Shown here one piece after another: positions 17,912 to 29,947 of a stretch of 61,504 bases of DNA. The translations under genes and the position numbers were made by a program. Source of the stretch: Sanchytrium tribonematis (Eukaryota > Sanchytriomycota > Sanchytriomycetes > Sanchytriales > Sanchytriaceae); NCBI GenBank assembly GCA_018985235.1, contig JADGIG010000009.1, positions 1 through 61,504 of the forward strand. The letters are read 5' to 3'. Under the pieces are notes generated by a model. It worked only from the letters and a program-made list of their open reading frames with translations. It did not search any database and was not told the DNA's origin. Position 1 is the first letter of the stretch. The number at the start of each line of letters is the position of its first letter.

Positions 17912-19111
17912 ATGGAAAATACGGAGCCACGACGATTTGGCCGGCTCGCTGCAAATGAAGTGGATCTAGAAAATATTGACTTTTCAAACTTTGATGATAC
18001 TTACGATACCGTGCTAAAAGCGTATAAAGTAAACAAGGATATGCATCCTATTCTGAAGGTAATTCGAAATATTATCCACCATCATAGGGATAATCTTGGA
18101 ATGAAAAATAATAGAAAATATTTCAATTTGTACATCATTCTTATGGAATCATATAACCAAAAATTATCGTTGTACAAGGAATTGCAAACTTGCATGCTAT
18201 TTGATAAACTACCAGAATTTTACAAGCAGTATTGTCTAGAACTTCAGAAAAATGCCAGTAATGATATGGCGAAAGAAATTCTTGTAATAGGAATTAAGGA
18301 AACAGGTTCCGACGAATTGAAAACAATGCTTTCTAATATTGAAGACAGTCCTGCAGCTTCCATTCTTCGGCCAACTAAACGAACGAAAATGAATGGTGAT
18401 TCTGTTAGGCCCTTGAATACAAAAATCTTCAATCAAATGTCTGAAAACATTGAAAAAGGGGTCCCAATACAAGGACAAGTGATCCAACAACCTAAAAGAG
18501 TAATTGAGCACTATAGCATCCCAAACAAGCTTCATCTAGATCACATGGCCATTTTAGAAAAAGAAGTGAATAATCCTAAATTTTTTCGACAATATCCCTT
18601 TGAAAAATTACATCCAGACTCGTACGATTATTATAAAAGAGCAAATACAATGAAATGTTTTGAAGAATTAAAGTATTTGGAATTTATGGATCAAATACCT
18701 AGAAATGTAACTACTCGTCGGATATCAAAAACACCAGCGAATCGGGGAAATAACGTGAATCAAAAAACTCCAAAACTTGCAACTCCTGCGGCTGGGGGTG
18801 CTTCTTTTCAATCTATAAGTTATCAGCCATCTCCAATTACAGCAAAATTTGATAATGAACCGACAATGACATTCCATACAAAACAAGCACTCAATGACGT
18901 AAATGCCATGTTCAACGAAGGCAAAGTTGATAGTTTACCTGTTGAATTAAAAATGAATGAAGAAGACGATTTTACTCAGCAACTTCATGCCAATCCCTCC
19001 TCTGTTTTTAAATCCACTAAAATAATTGAGAGCAAAGTCGAAAGCAGCAGCGATAATGACTTGGATGATTCTCTTATGAAGCAGATAGAGTCTCTAGAAA
19101 AACGATTATAA
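17912..19111 (+). CDS. Spindle checkpoint protein Mad3/BubR1-like (no kinase)
   Basis: 399 aa. Expected to be part of the mitotic checkpoint complex inhibiting APC/C. It starts MENTEPRRFGRLA, aligning with KENxxPLRxGR of Mad3/BubR1. A Mad3/Bub1 TPR-type region follows (about 60-150: YFNLYIILME, FYKQYCLELQ, AKEILVIGI), then a GLEBS-like Bub3-binding motif CFEELKYLEF (about 247-257) and a conserved TKQALNDVNAMFN (about 321-334). There is no kinase domain. The KEN lysine is replaced by the initiator Met. The family call combines several short matches. Confidence 0.72.
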   Translation: MENTEPRRFGRLAANEVDLENIDFSNFDDTYDTVLKAYKVNKDMHPILKVIRNIIHHHRDNLGMKNNRKYFNLYIILMESYNQKLSLYKELQTCMLFDKLPEFYKQYCLELQKNASNDMAKEILVIGIKETGSDELKTMLSNIEDSPAASILRPTKRTKMNGDSVRPLNTKIFNQMSENIEKGVPIQGQVIQQPKRVIEHYSIPNKLHLDHMAILEKEVNNPKFFRQYPFEKLHPDSYDYYKRANTMKCFEELKYLEFMDQIPRNVTTRRISKTPANRGNNVNQKTPKLATPAAGGASFQSISYQPSPITAKFDNEPTMTFHTKQALNDVNAMFNEGKVDSLPVELKMNEEDDFTQQLHANPSSVFKSTKIIESKVESSSDNDLDDSLMKQIESLEKRL

Positions 19112-19113
19112 AT

Positions 19114-19869
19114 TTATTGAAACCATAGTAACACATCATGACCCAATATTCTTTTATGTACATCAATAATAACGTTTATTGGAGGTAATTCCACTATAAA
19201 TGTAAAATCGTCATCATATTCTTTTAATTCGTACTCCTTGGAGTATTTAAAAGATTTACCAGGTTTTAGTAGCCTATCTTCGATCATTTTGTTGAACACT
19301 TCTTGATGATGACACAAAGTTGAAAATAACATTATGTATTCGTTTTTCGATATGACAGGGTGTCGATTTTTCATTTTTCGAAATTGCAAAGCCGCGCATA
19401 TGGCATTGTAATAATCACCAAATTTTGTTTTGTTTCGATTTAGCTCATTTTTCCAATAATGGCGCTCCATAAAATGCAATTCAATTTCTTCAGGTAAGCG
19501 AAATTCTCTCCAACATGCGATAGACTCTTTGTCGATACCTGTAGAAATGACTGTCAATTTAATATTGTTGTGCATCAAATTGCCAATGATAAGATGTAAT
19601 ACTAATCCAACGTTATTAATCGATTGACATGGTACTATGATTTGTCCCTCCTTTTCAAGTATTTGTCCTGCTCTTAGCGAGTCATTCAATTCAAGAAATC
19701 CGGCATGCATTTTCGATGTTGATGTCCACAAGAATATAATTTTGCAAGGATGCAAATAAAATGGAACAAACTCTGTTCCTAGCTTTCCTTCTTGATCCCA
19801 ATAAACGAACAACTCTGTATTTTTAAGATTTCTCAGTGCGACATTTAAATGATCCAAATCAAATGTCAT
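19114..19869 (-). CDS. Uncharacterised protein
   Basis: 251 aa of mixed helix and strand, with no TM segment and no motif I know. The start ATG is 46 bp from the divergent WD protein at 19916. It ends CAATAAATTTATAA: the stop is inside the poly(A) signal and 2 nt from the Mad3 stop, and the two stops form the palindrome TAAATTTA (19109-19116). Confidence 0.55.
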   Translation of the reverse strand: MTFDLDHLNVALRNLKNTELFVYWDQEGKLGTEFVPFYLHPCKIIFLWTSTSKMHAGFLELNDSLRAGQILEKEGQIIVPCQSINNVGLVLHLIIGNLMHNNIKLTVISTGIDKESIACWREFRLPEEIELHFMERHYWKNELNRNKTKFGDYYNAICAALQFRKMKNRHPVISKNEYIMLFSTLCHHQEVFNKMIEDRLLKPGKSFKYSKEYELKEYDDDFTFIVELPPINVIIDVHKRILGHDVLLWFQ

Positions 19870-19915
19870 TTTGAAAAATGAAACAATTGGGTTGGGGACA
19901 CCAATTGCTTTTTAA

Positions 19916-20737
19916 ATGAAGTCTTTGAAGCTTGATTTAATAGATTGTAGGGACGGACCACCAGAAAGTGTTAGATCTATATGTTATGAAAACATATTGA
20001 TTTATTGCGGCAATAATTTGATTGTGTACGATCATGAATTTGTAGAACTTCAAACCATTTACAAAAAATTTAACTTTGTTTGTCCATATATCAATTGCGA
20101 TATGTTTTTCACTTGTAATAGTAACTTTGAAATATGGGATACACAAGTTCTAGAGTCTGTGTATGATATTAAAAATAATATTCATATTTGCCATTCCGTA
20201 GATGAAAATCTCTCATTGGTTGGAATGAACAACATATGCGGACTCGTTGATCTGAGAATCGGTAGTATATTGAATACAATCTCCTCTAAAGCAGATATTT
20301 CTAGCTTATATTCTACTTGCAATAATGACTTGTATTTTGGAGATGTTGGCGGAAATGTCAATTGGGTAGATAGAAGGTTTATTAAGCCGCAGACAAGAAC
20401 TATAATAGGCCCTGTGAGTACAATTTACAAACAAGAACATTTAATTACGGTTGGAAGATATTTGAGAATTTGGGGTGATGATCACAACCTGGATTTTGAA
20501 TTAAACAACTCCGTACCAAACTCTAGAAATATATATAACTGTGTAGGCACTATTAAGGAATATCTAGACTATCTAATAATTCCAACCTTGGACGGTGATC
20601 TTTTTTTATACAAAGACTGCCAAGTGGAAAAATTTGATGGACATTATTCACAAATCACAAGTATGGAGATTGTTGACGGGTTGCACACATGTAGTGTTGA
20701 TGGAATTAAAGGCCACTTTCAATGGAAGTTTAAGTAG
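19916..20737 (+). CDS. WD40 repeat protein, possibly CSA/ERCC8 (Rad28)-like
   Basis: 273 aa, one predicted seven-bladed propeller. The motifs FEIWDTQVLESVYDI, CGLVDLRIGSIL, NVNWVDRRF, ITVGRYLRIWGDD and the final KFDGHYSQITSMEI run in the same order as in ERCC8/CSA (VWDT.., LCDLKSGS, KLWDVRRA, TVGTDNRMRLW, LKGHYKTV). CSA is the substrate receptor of a CUL4-DDB1 ligase in transcription-coupled repair. Generic WD similarity could produce some of this, so the call is moderate. Confidence 0.5.
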   Translation: MKSLKLDLIDCRDGPPESVRSICYENILIYCGNNLIVYDHEFVELQTIYKKFNFVCPYINCDMFFTCNSNFEIWDTQVLESVYDIKNNIHICHSVDENLSLVGMNNICGLVDLRIGSILNTISSKADISSLYSTCNNDLYFGDVGGNVNWVDRRFIKPQTRTIIGPVSTIYKQEHLITVGRYLRIWGDDHNLDFELNNSVPNSRNIYNCVGTIKEYLDYLIIPTLDGDLFLYKDCQVEKFDGHYSQITSMEIVDGLHTCSVDGIKGHFQWKFK

Positions 20738-20840
20738 TATTGACTAAAAAAATCTGATTTTCGTATCGTATCAACAATAAATTTCAAGATTTAGTTTTAC
20801 TCTAAATCGGTTTAAAACAATTGTCCGCCCAAAATCCCCA

Positions 20841-21578
20841 ATGATCGATGTTTTACTTGCAGTCGTAATTTACCTTGTAGTATTAAATGTCGTGGGATTC
20901 ATTATCTCAGCACCATTGAAGACGGAAAAGCTATATGATTGTATGGGCTCTCTGAGTTTTTTAGGTGCAATAATAACCGCATTTGCTACTGGCTATCAAT
21001 TTCCCAGACAGATTGTTTTGCTCGTGGTTATATCAATTTGGGCCATCCGGTTGGGCATACACTTAGGGCTTCGTGCTTTTAAAATAGGCGATAAAAGATT
21101 TGATGACATTAAAGTCAAACCTCTTTTATTTGCAGGTATGTGGTTCGGACAGATAGTGTGGGCATTCATCACTCCTTTCGCGGCTTACATTGTTATGAGA
21201 GGAAACAAAGACGACTTTGGCACAGCCTTGGATATTATAGGATTGATTTTATTTATTTTCGGGTTTTCACTTGAAATTATTGCGGACTATCAAAAAAATG
21301 AGTTTAAGAAAGAGCATCCAAGTGATCCTATTATGACAGGACTGTACAAATTTGTCAGATTTCCAAACTATCTGGGAGAATGGATTTTGTGGGTAGGTAT
21401 CAATCTACTTAGCATCTCTGGATTTACAGAAGACTGGCAATATGTTTCTTTGATTAGCATTCCATTTGTTTTTGTTCTTCTTCGCTTTGGTTCAGGTGCT
21501 GGCATCACTGCGAAAAGCCAAGAACAGAGATATGGTGATAGACCCGAATTTCAAGAATATGTCAAGAAAACTAAGTAA
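20841..21578 (+). CDS. DUF1295 / steroid 5-alpha-reductase-like membrane protein
   Basis: 245 aa with about six or seven TM segments. The conserved core is KEHPSDPIMTGLYKFVRFPNYLGEW, the cofactor-binding end typical of DUF1295 and related NADPH-dependent lipid reductases and methyltransferases, followed by a C-terminal GITAKSQEQRYGDRPEFQEY. It probably sits in the ER or another endomembrane; the substrate is unknown. Confidence 0.8.
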   Translation: MIDVLLAVVIYLVVLNVVGFIISAPLKTEKLYDCMGSLSFLGAIITAFATGYQFPRQIVLLVVISIWAIRLGIHLGLRAFKIGDKRFDDIKVKPLLFAGMWFGQIVWAFITPFAAYIVMRGNKDDFGTALDIIGLILFIFGFSLEIIADYQKNEFKKEHPSDPIMTGLYKFVRFPNYLGEWILWVGINLLSISGFTEDWQYVSLISIPFVFVLLRFGSGAGITAKSQEQRYGDRPEFQEYVKKTK

Positions 21579-21681
21579 TTCACACTGATTTAGCCTTTTA
21601 TTTCCTGTTTGCTGGTAATAATGGACCTTAAAATAAATAGTGAATTAGTGTCATTCAAATGTTTTTTTGAAACATACCTGG

Positions 21682-23462
<1,781 letters not shown>

Positions 23463-23474
23463 TAAATTATTTAT

Positions 23475-25242
23475 TTAAACAAATATGGGGTATATGTCTT
23501 CAACAGATCGCTTGGTGCTACTTAATAGATCTTGCGAGTTTAATTCTTGCTCTTTTTTCAATTTTCCACGACTCTTGGGGTTAGAAACTGATTGCTGTAA
23601 TAGTTTGCCACATTCTATAGGACCGTTTTTTAAGATTTTTCTAATATTTGGTGATGGTTTTAATATAACTCCTGAGCCATCCTGATTAAGACTTAAAACA
23701 ACAGGATGAAGTGCATTTGGTAAAATCTTAGATGCATACCCTTCCTTGCATATTTGCTGACTAACTAGGCAGTCCGAGACACCTTTTTCAAGGTCATAAA
23801 TTAATATCTAAGTAAACTAAAAATACTTGACCATCCCTTCTCAAAAACATGAACTTATTGGGTGCATACGGTATCCATTTTAAATCCACAACCTGCGAGT
23901 ATGAGCATATTACCGCTATCGGTTGAACGACATCACATGACCAGAGAGCAATTTTCCAATCTTCACCAAAAGTAATAAAAAGATTTAAATTTGACATGTT
24001 CCACTCTCCACATCTTACAGGTTGTTCATGAAATTCTTCAAATTGAGTGAGCGTGTTGTCTTTCATATTAAAAGTAAACACTTTTCTTTCACTGCAAAAT
24101 AGTAACTTGCAATTTTCGGCTCTTTCAAACTTGCAAAATGTCAAAGCTGTCTTAGAGCTTAAAGCTGTTTCTTCTTCAAATACGAACACCGAATTCGCAA
24201 ATACCCATCGTTGCAATATACCATTTTCAAAGACTATAAAACCCGAATCATCGTTTGGTGCATTAATTGCAATAGGCCTGCGCTTTATGTCCAGTGACCA
24301 TACAGATTCGCCGCCTGAAAGACTTATATAACCTAACTGGTTCTTTGTAGTAGCCCAGACGTCTCCTGAATTTGTGAAAGTCACATTTGTAATAGAACAT
24401 TCAATATTCAATTCATTCCTGGTTGATATATCTCTGATATCAACTATGCTAATGATACTAGAACTCGAAGATACTGACTCTCTAGAAACAGTGATATATT
24501 GCTCCAGTATTCTAGGATTCCATTGAGCATCAATCAAAATTCCGGAGGATGAACCGCTTAATTCCCAAAGTGGTAAAACAGTGCCATCATCTGGTTCTTT
24601 GATTGAGTCAGAAGGGTCATTCCAAAAGCGAAAATCGTAAATTACATCTTCATATATGTTTTGATTTATCATTCTAGATACTGCAGGGATTCCAGTGGTT
24701 GCTTCGGAGTTTGGTCCAATTGCTTCCAGTCGGAAAAGCTCATAATTTTCGCCTACGACTTTTCGAAGAGCAGTTTTTTTATCCTTTTCAGGGTCTAGCT
24801 TTCCAGATTTTACATATGCTTCAAATATTGTTCCTTGAGTCACTGAGGCAGAGTACTCATTAGTACAGTAAAATGCAGATGAAGAACACTTGTCAAGATT
24901 TGGACTCTTAGATGTTTGAACTGGCTTCGAATAATTCAAAAACGAATTCTTCGACTCCCTTGATTGAAGTTCTGATTCAGATTGAAAGGAAAATAGAGAT
25001 ATCTTAGTTGAAGGTGCAGTTTCAATGACTTCATACGCTTGATTGATGAATAATGCCTGTGAGTCTATATCATAAATATCCCTGGAATCTAAGATGCGAT
25101 AAACATAGCCTTGTAACTCAATTTCAGTTAAATCAGAATCTATGACTTGAGTGAGAGATGCTCTTGAGAGATGCTGCTCTGCAGTCTTTGGTCTCATTTT
25201 TTCTACAGCTACGTTGACTTTTGCCTTTTTATATGCTTTCAT
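23475..25242 (-). CDS. Axonemal dynein intermediate chain (DNAI/WDR78 type), 19-nt intron
   Basis: Coding segments are 25242-23827 and 23807-23475 (582 aa). It has the signature of axonemal dynein intermediate chains, NQNIYEDVIYDFRFWNDPSD then TVLPLWELS, followed by degenerate WD repeats ending DLKWIPYAPNKFMFLRRDGQ and, after splicing, ILIYDLEKGVSDCLVS. Such chains attach dynein to outer or inner arms of motile cilia, so the organism should make a flagellated stage. It is most like DNAI1 or DNAI4 but I cannot choose. It ends 12 nt from the ETF-QO stop. Confidence 0.82.
23808..23826 (-). other. 19-nt intron in the dynein IC gene
   Basis: The coding strand reads GTATTTTTAGTTTACTTAG. It is phase 0; removal extends the last WD blade and adds 110 residues. 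Confidence 0.88.
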
Positions 25243-25269
25243 GTTTTGGAAATTTAAGAATGACCTATT

Positions 25270-25813
25270 TTATTTCATAAATTTAGCCCAGGCTTGTTGT
25301 ATGTCAACAGGAAGATGTTTATCCGAATTGATTCCATACTCCATAATATTAGATGTTAATTCCTGGATCCACTTTATCTGCTCGCTATTTAATTGATTTC
25401 CGGATTCACCATCAATAATTTCTGAACAAATTGTTTTGATCTCCTCAAATCGGCTTTCAATAATGGTTTTGAACTTGGACAATGTCGAATCATTAGGGAT
25501 TGCCTGCTAAATTAAATCTAATTACATATAGAACTGCAATTTGGTGAGCAATGTATTTATGATTTTTCGTGAAACTGTCATTATGAATTTGCATTGCGAT
25601 TGAAATGCATTGCGTATGAAGTGCACTAGACTTGAGATATCTTCTCCAAAATTCTTGTTCTGTACCACCCAAATCAAAATTCAAACTGCTGGATAAATAA
25701 AAGCTTGTTAGATTTTTAACGCGTTCACCAGTCTGATTTATTTTAATAGGAGTCTTAATATTCACAGGAATACCCTCTATGAATGAATTTGTTACTACTA
25801 GTGGTCGATTCAT
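25270..25813 (-). CDS. Uncharacterised protein, 19-nt intron, start overlaps Sin1 stop
   Basis: Coding segments are 25813-25526 and 25506-25270 (174 aa). The protein is mostly helical, with no family recognised. Its ATG overlaps the TGA of the upstream Sin1 gene on the same strand (ATGA, 25810-25813); an in-frame TAA lies two codons upstream, so the start cannot move earlier without another intron. The stop is embedded in AAATAAAAT. The next gene begins 27 bp downstream. Confidence 0.6.
25507..25525 (-). other. 19-nt intron in the uncharacterised gene at 25270
   Basis: The coding strand reads GTAATTAGATTTAATTTAG. Removal joins HQIAVLY to QAIPNDSTLSKF and opens a further 78 codons. No homology support, but the pattern is identical to the others. 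Confidence 0.75.
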
Positions 25814-27316
25814 GGGTTAGTGGCTGAACTTTTGTTCGGCCTTTCTAGCAAATGGCTTTGAATTTGCAATATATCATTAAGTATATCTTCTACGTTATAG
25901 TAAATTACGTCTTGCTGTTGCATTTGAGACTTCAAATTCGAGCGTTTTCCCCAAATTTCCCTCGGATTTAAGGAAATGAATTATCAAAAGTTTGTCTGCT
26001 TTGGAGATGACAACTTGAAGAATTTTTGATACATGAACAGAAGCTACATTCGGCAAATCTGATGCTTCCATATTTAATGGCATAAGCATAATATATTCAC
26101 CATCAATGCAAAAAATTCGTTCTGGTTTACCAAATGTGCTTTTGACTTTAATCAAATACCTTCTGTAGATACTGGTATCTGCTGAATTGGTTAATTTTTT
26201 AGGCATTTTTTTCAGTTCGTCAAAATTGTTATCAGACTCTTGTTTTTTTGCTAAAAATACGTCACCTGCAGAATTTCCAGCAGATTTTCGTAACATGACC
26301 AATTCGGTAATCCCATTTAAAGTTGATACACTTTTGCTAACATCCAATGAAGTTTTCATATCGGAAAGAAATAAAAAGTAAATATCTGGGGAAACTTGTC
26401 TTTTTTTACAAACTGTCTCATGAATGGTTGATAACAACGTTTCTGGATCGCATTTGACCGTTGTAGTATGTCGAATGTCTATCGTAGAATACAGATGAAC
26501 CCGAATAAATATTATTTTGGGACCATCATTCGCTGTATTATCTTTTTCTAACGCAACAAGTCCAAAAGTTTTAAATTGAAAGACACTCATTTGCCTATTT
26601 TTATCAACTGCTGGAAAATCTTCATCAATTTCGCCGTCATCATCTGCAATCTTTAACTCATACATATCTGGATTTTGATGGCTTTTGCTCAAGACGGGTT
26701 TAATTCCCTTTTCAATGTATTTCATCAAGATAAATCCAATTACGTCCGAGACCATTGCCGACTTTATGACTTGAACAGTTAATTTAGAATTAGAAAAAGG
26801 TAATATAATATTAAGCATCAAAGAAGATTCAATAGTTGACCCTCCCACAAAGGAATATTTTGACAACGGATTCTCCACTCCAATTGAAGTATGTAGTAAA
26901 TCAGACAGTGCCGATAATCCGGCTTTTTTGGGACTGCTGAATTTCTCAGGGAAAGAGACATTTAATACTTCCTCTGAATTTTGCTTTGACTTGACGTTGT
27001 CTTCTAGATTTTCTTCTTCTGTTTTATCAAAATTGTCATCATCAGGTAAAGTTTGAATTGTCAAATCTTCGATAACAGGCGAGTTGCAATAAACAAAAGG
27101 ATCTTTGTGCTCATAATACTGATTGAACAACAATGTATAAAATTCGGCATCGCTTAACTCCATTTTGTAGTTGTTTTCTTCAACCTCGTCATAATATAAA
27201 TCAGTTTCGCTAACTTTTGGATCATTAATCTTGGATATTTTTTCAGCAAGAGGATCTTCCGAGTGAAGAATTGAAAGTCTTTCAAGTCTGATTAGAAATT
27301 TGCTATCGGTAATCAT
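25810..27316 (-). CDS. TORC2 subunit Sin1/Avo1, 19-nt intron
   Basis: Coding segments are 27316-25909 and 25889-25810 (495 aa). Sin1/Avo1 recruits AGC-kinase substrates to TOR complex 2 at the plasma membrane. It has an acidic N terminus, the CRIM domain (about 190-265: LTVQVIKSAMVSDVIGFILM, YELKIADDDGEIDEDFP), a Ras-binding-like region and a C-terminal PH domain (RYLIKVKSTFGKPERIFCIDGEY). Splicing completes the PH C-terminal helix (ARQDILNDILQIQ). The stop TGA shares bases with the ATG of the following gene. Confidence 0.85.
25890..25908 (-). other. 19-nt intron in Sin1
   Basis: The coding strand reads GTAATTTACTATAACGTAG, the only one with a G just before the final TAG. Removal completes the terminal PH helix. 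Confidence 0.82.
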
Positions 27317-27375
27317 AAATTTTATTGAGTTTCAGATTAAAATAAAAGCCTATAATATTTTAATTTGTCTTTTTT

Positions 27376-28716
27376 TCAAAGCAGAGAAATAACTTCGTTT
27401 GGCAATGCAGATTGAATACTAGGCACCGTATAAGAGGTGGTCAAATCAATTATCTCACCAGAATTGCTGTTTTTCTTAGAATTATATATAGGATTTGTCA
27501 AATCTACCAATTCATGCTTTACATTGCTTGATATTTGAGGAGCAGCAAAGTTTGTGAGATTAATAGAAGATAAGTTATTTTCCGAGCTTTTAATTTCTGC
27601 ATTAGGTAACAGGGTCACAGAGTCGGAAGAGTGCGAATTGCAAATTTGGGCCACATATTCATCATAAATTAATTCAGGTAGCAACGGAATGGAAAAACTT
27701 TGTTGAATGTTGACATCGAGATGCTTTGGAACTTTGTTAATAATATACTCGAAATGAGCAGGCTTCACTGAAGTCGAGATTTTTGAATTACAAACAGGAC
27801 ACTCAACACTTCCAAGTTTTTGAAAAGTAGTAATTGACCTCAGTTCAAAACAATCTGTGTGTTTACAGTGCTTAAATCTTAAAGGTTCAAGAATGCGAGC
27901 TAATGTAAGGGGATCAGTCAAACTCAGGTGTATTTCCTCAAGACGAATGTCGTCATCTTTTCGCTTATTTAGTAAATTAACAATTCTTTTTTTGGATTGT
28001 CTAAGAGAGAGCTTTTGATTTTCCTTAATTGTTTTTAAGACAACTGAATTGCTTTGCTTAATTCTTAATATAAGAAACACGGGTATATTTAATAGTTTTA
28101 GCGAGCTGATAATGCTTGCGGTATGTATAGGAGGTGATGCACCCGATAATGTTTTAATAAAATGCGACTTACATATAGATAAACCTCCTAATGTATTGAT
28201 GATTTGACTGTAATATTTAATTGAACACTTGTTTGACCTTGATTTAATTAATAGTTTATCTAAATAATATAAATTAAAGCCCGAATTCAAGTCATGTTGA
28301 TGTTGATTTAATCGGTTAAGGCATTTTCTATTTAATTCGACAGAATGTATAGCACTTTTTGGTCTTAAACGCAATTTGGGGCTAGCATACAGAACACTAT
28401 ACAAATCCAATTGGACTACCACAGTATGATCTTGAGAGCCGTCATCCTCAAATATCAATTCTCTTACTTCGTTTCCGCCATATGTATTAATGACATCAGG
28501 AATATTAGCAGCCAGTATTTTCGTCTTGATATATGTCAAGGGTAAATCGATTTGCAATTCATTCAAATTCAATTTAAAATCTCCAAATATTAAATGAAAA
28601 TCGTTATCTTGTAGTTGTATTTGAACATTTTGAATTCTTTGAGGATTATTTGATGGTTGTGGTTGTGGTCTGTAGCTATATCTTTGTATTTTATGTGTTT
28701 TTATTGTTCGAGCCAT
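27376..28716 (-). CDS. SIZ/PIAS-type SUMO E3 ligase
   Basis: 446 aa. It has a PINIT-like region in the first half and an SP-RING (about 275-330: LSLTDPLTLARILEPLRFKH, CKHTDCFEL, ECPVC). The tail carries several SUMO-interaction motifs (VDLT, EIIDLT, VISLL). It should promote SUMO transfer to nuclear substrates, perhaps septins or PCNA as in yeast. The Trp usually found just before CPVC is absent. No SAP domain is visible at the N terminus. Confidence 0.8.
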   Translation of the reverse strand: MARTIKTHKIQRYSYRPQPQPSNNPQRIQNVQIQLQDNDFHLIFGDFKLNLNELQIDLPLTYIKTKILAANIPDVINTYGGNEVRELIFEDDGSQDHTVVVQLDLYSVLYASPKLRLRPKSAIHSVELNRKCLNRLNQHQHDLNSGFNLYYLDKLLIKSRSNKCSIKYYSQIINTLGGLSICKSHFIKTLSGASPPIHTASIISSLKLLNIPVFLILRIKQSNSVVLKTIKENQKLSLRQSKKRIVNLLNKRKDDDIRLEEIHLSLTDPLTLARILEPLRFKHCKHTDCFELRSITTFQKLGSVECPVCNSKISTSVKPAHFEYIINKVPKHLDVNIQQSFSIPLLPELIYDEYVAQICNSHSSDSVTLLPNAEIKSSENNLSSINLTNFAAPQISSNVKHELVDLTNPIYNSKKNSNSGEIIDLTTSYTVPSIQSALPNEVISLL

Positions 28717-28850
28717 CTGAAATTTGTTTGAAGGATGATAAAGAGACTTAAAAATTTTAAATAAATAAAAAATAATTCAATGCTGACAAAAAGCATATTG
28801 AATACTATAACACAAGCTGATCTTATTTGGTAGATTTCTCCTATAAACGA

Positions 28851-29939
28851 ATGGAGATCGGAGTTCAAAGTTTGGTGAGGCAAAACATAAAAGTGCTTAA
28901 ATCGTACAGTTCTGCTCGGCATGAATCAAATGCAGGCTCTATTTTGTTAGATGCTAACGAGAATAGTTTAGGTGACTCACTAGGACTAAATTTAAATCGA
29001 TACCCAGATCCATTGCAAATCAACCTTAAGGCAAAAATTGCAGCTTTCAGAAACGTGAACGAGGATCAGATATTTGCCGGAAATGGATCAGACGAAGCTA
29101 TAGACATCTTGTTCAGAGTGTTTTGCGAGCCTCAGAAAGATTGCGTTTTGATTTGTCCACCGACTTATGGCATGTATTCCGTTCAAGCCTCAATCCATGA
29201 CAGCCCAGTAATATCTGTTAATTTACTGTCCAATTTCCAACTCGACGTTGCTTCTCTCGAATCGCAGGTAATGTCAAATCCAAAATTAGTTTTTCTTTGC
29301 AACCCTGGTAACCCAACTGGAACTCTCTTACGAAGCGAAGATATAAACCGGGTGATTTCGCTTTATAAGAATAGTATTATTATCATCGATGAAGCATATA
29401 TTGATTTTTGCTCCCAATATAGTAGCTTGAGTCTTATTAGAAATGAAAAGGTTGTGATTCTTCAGACCTGTTCAAAGTCGTTTGGTCTCGCTGGTCTACG
29501 TCTAGGAATTGCTATTGCAAATAAGGCAATTATTTATTACATGAACAAAGTCAAAGCACCATATAATTTGTCTCAATTAACAATTGAACACGGTATCAGA
29601 GCATTTTCAACCGAATCGATATCCAGGATGAAAGATTCTGTGCAAAAAATAATAGCTTTGAGAAACGATTTTCGCTGCTGGATGGATTCCTTAGATTTTG
29701 TTAGATTACTAGATTCTAATGATGCTAATTTTGTACTGTGTCAAATTTGTATTGATAAGCAGCCAAATAACGAGGCCGCGATTAATATCTACCATCATTT
29801 GAAAGGTCTGGGGGTAGTGGTGCGGTACCGCGGAAATGAACATAATTGCTATGGATCTTTGAGAATTTCGATAGGAACTAAGCAAGAGATGGAAATTTTA
29901 AAAGAAAACTTTGTAAACGCCTTCAACGACAGTAAATGA
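28851..29939 (+). CDS. HIS5: Histidinol-phosphate aminotransferase
   Basis: 362 aa, class II PLP aminotransferase of histidine biosynthesis (imidazole acetol phosphate plus Glu). Motifs: LDANENSLG, GNGSDEAIDILFR, CNPGNPTGTLL, IIIDEAYIDF, the PLP-lysine site QTCSKSFGLAGLRLG and YRGNEHNCYGSLRISIG. The start is the first ATG (MEIGVQSLVRQN). With homocitrate synthase at 53566 it shows amino-acid prototrophy, arguing against a highly reduced parasite. Confidence 0.93.
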   Translation: MEIGVQSLVRQNIKVLKSYSSARHESNAGSILLDANENSLGDSLGLNLNRYPDPLQINLKAKIAAFRNVNEDQIFAGNGSDEAIDILFRVFCEPQKDCVLICPPTYGMYSVQASIHDSPVISVNLLSNFQLDVASLESQVMSNPKLVFLCNPGNPTGTLLRSEDINRVISLYKNSIIIIDEAYIDFCSQYSSLSLIRNEKVVILQTCSKSFGLAGLRLGIAIANKAIIYYMNKVKAPYNLSQLTIEHGIRAFSTESISRMKDSVQKIIALRNDFRCWMDSLDFVRLLDSNDANFVLCQICIDKQPNNEAAINIYHHLKGLGVVVRYRGNEHNCYGSLRISIGTKQEMEILKENFVNAFNDSK

Positions 29940-29947
29940 ATAAGAAT

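Noticed and set aside
23485-23685. Plus-strand ORF of 66 codons after ETF-QO
   Set aside because: It is antisense to the second exon of the dynein intermediate chain revealed by splicing.
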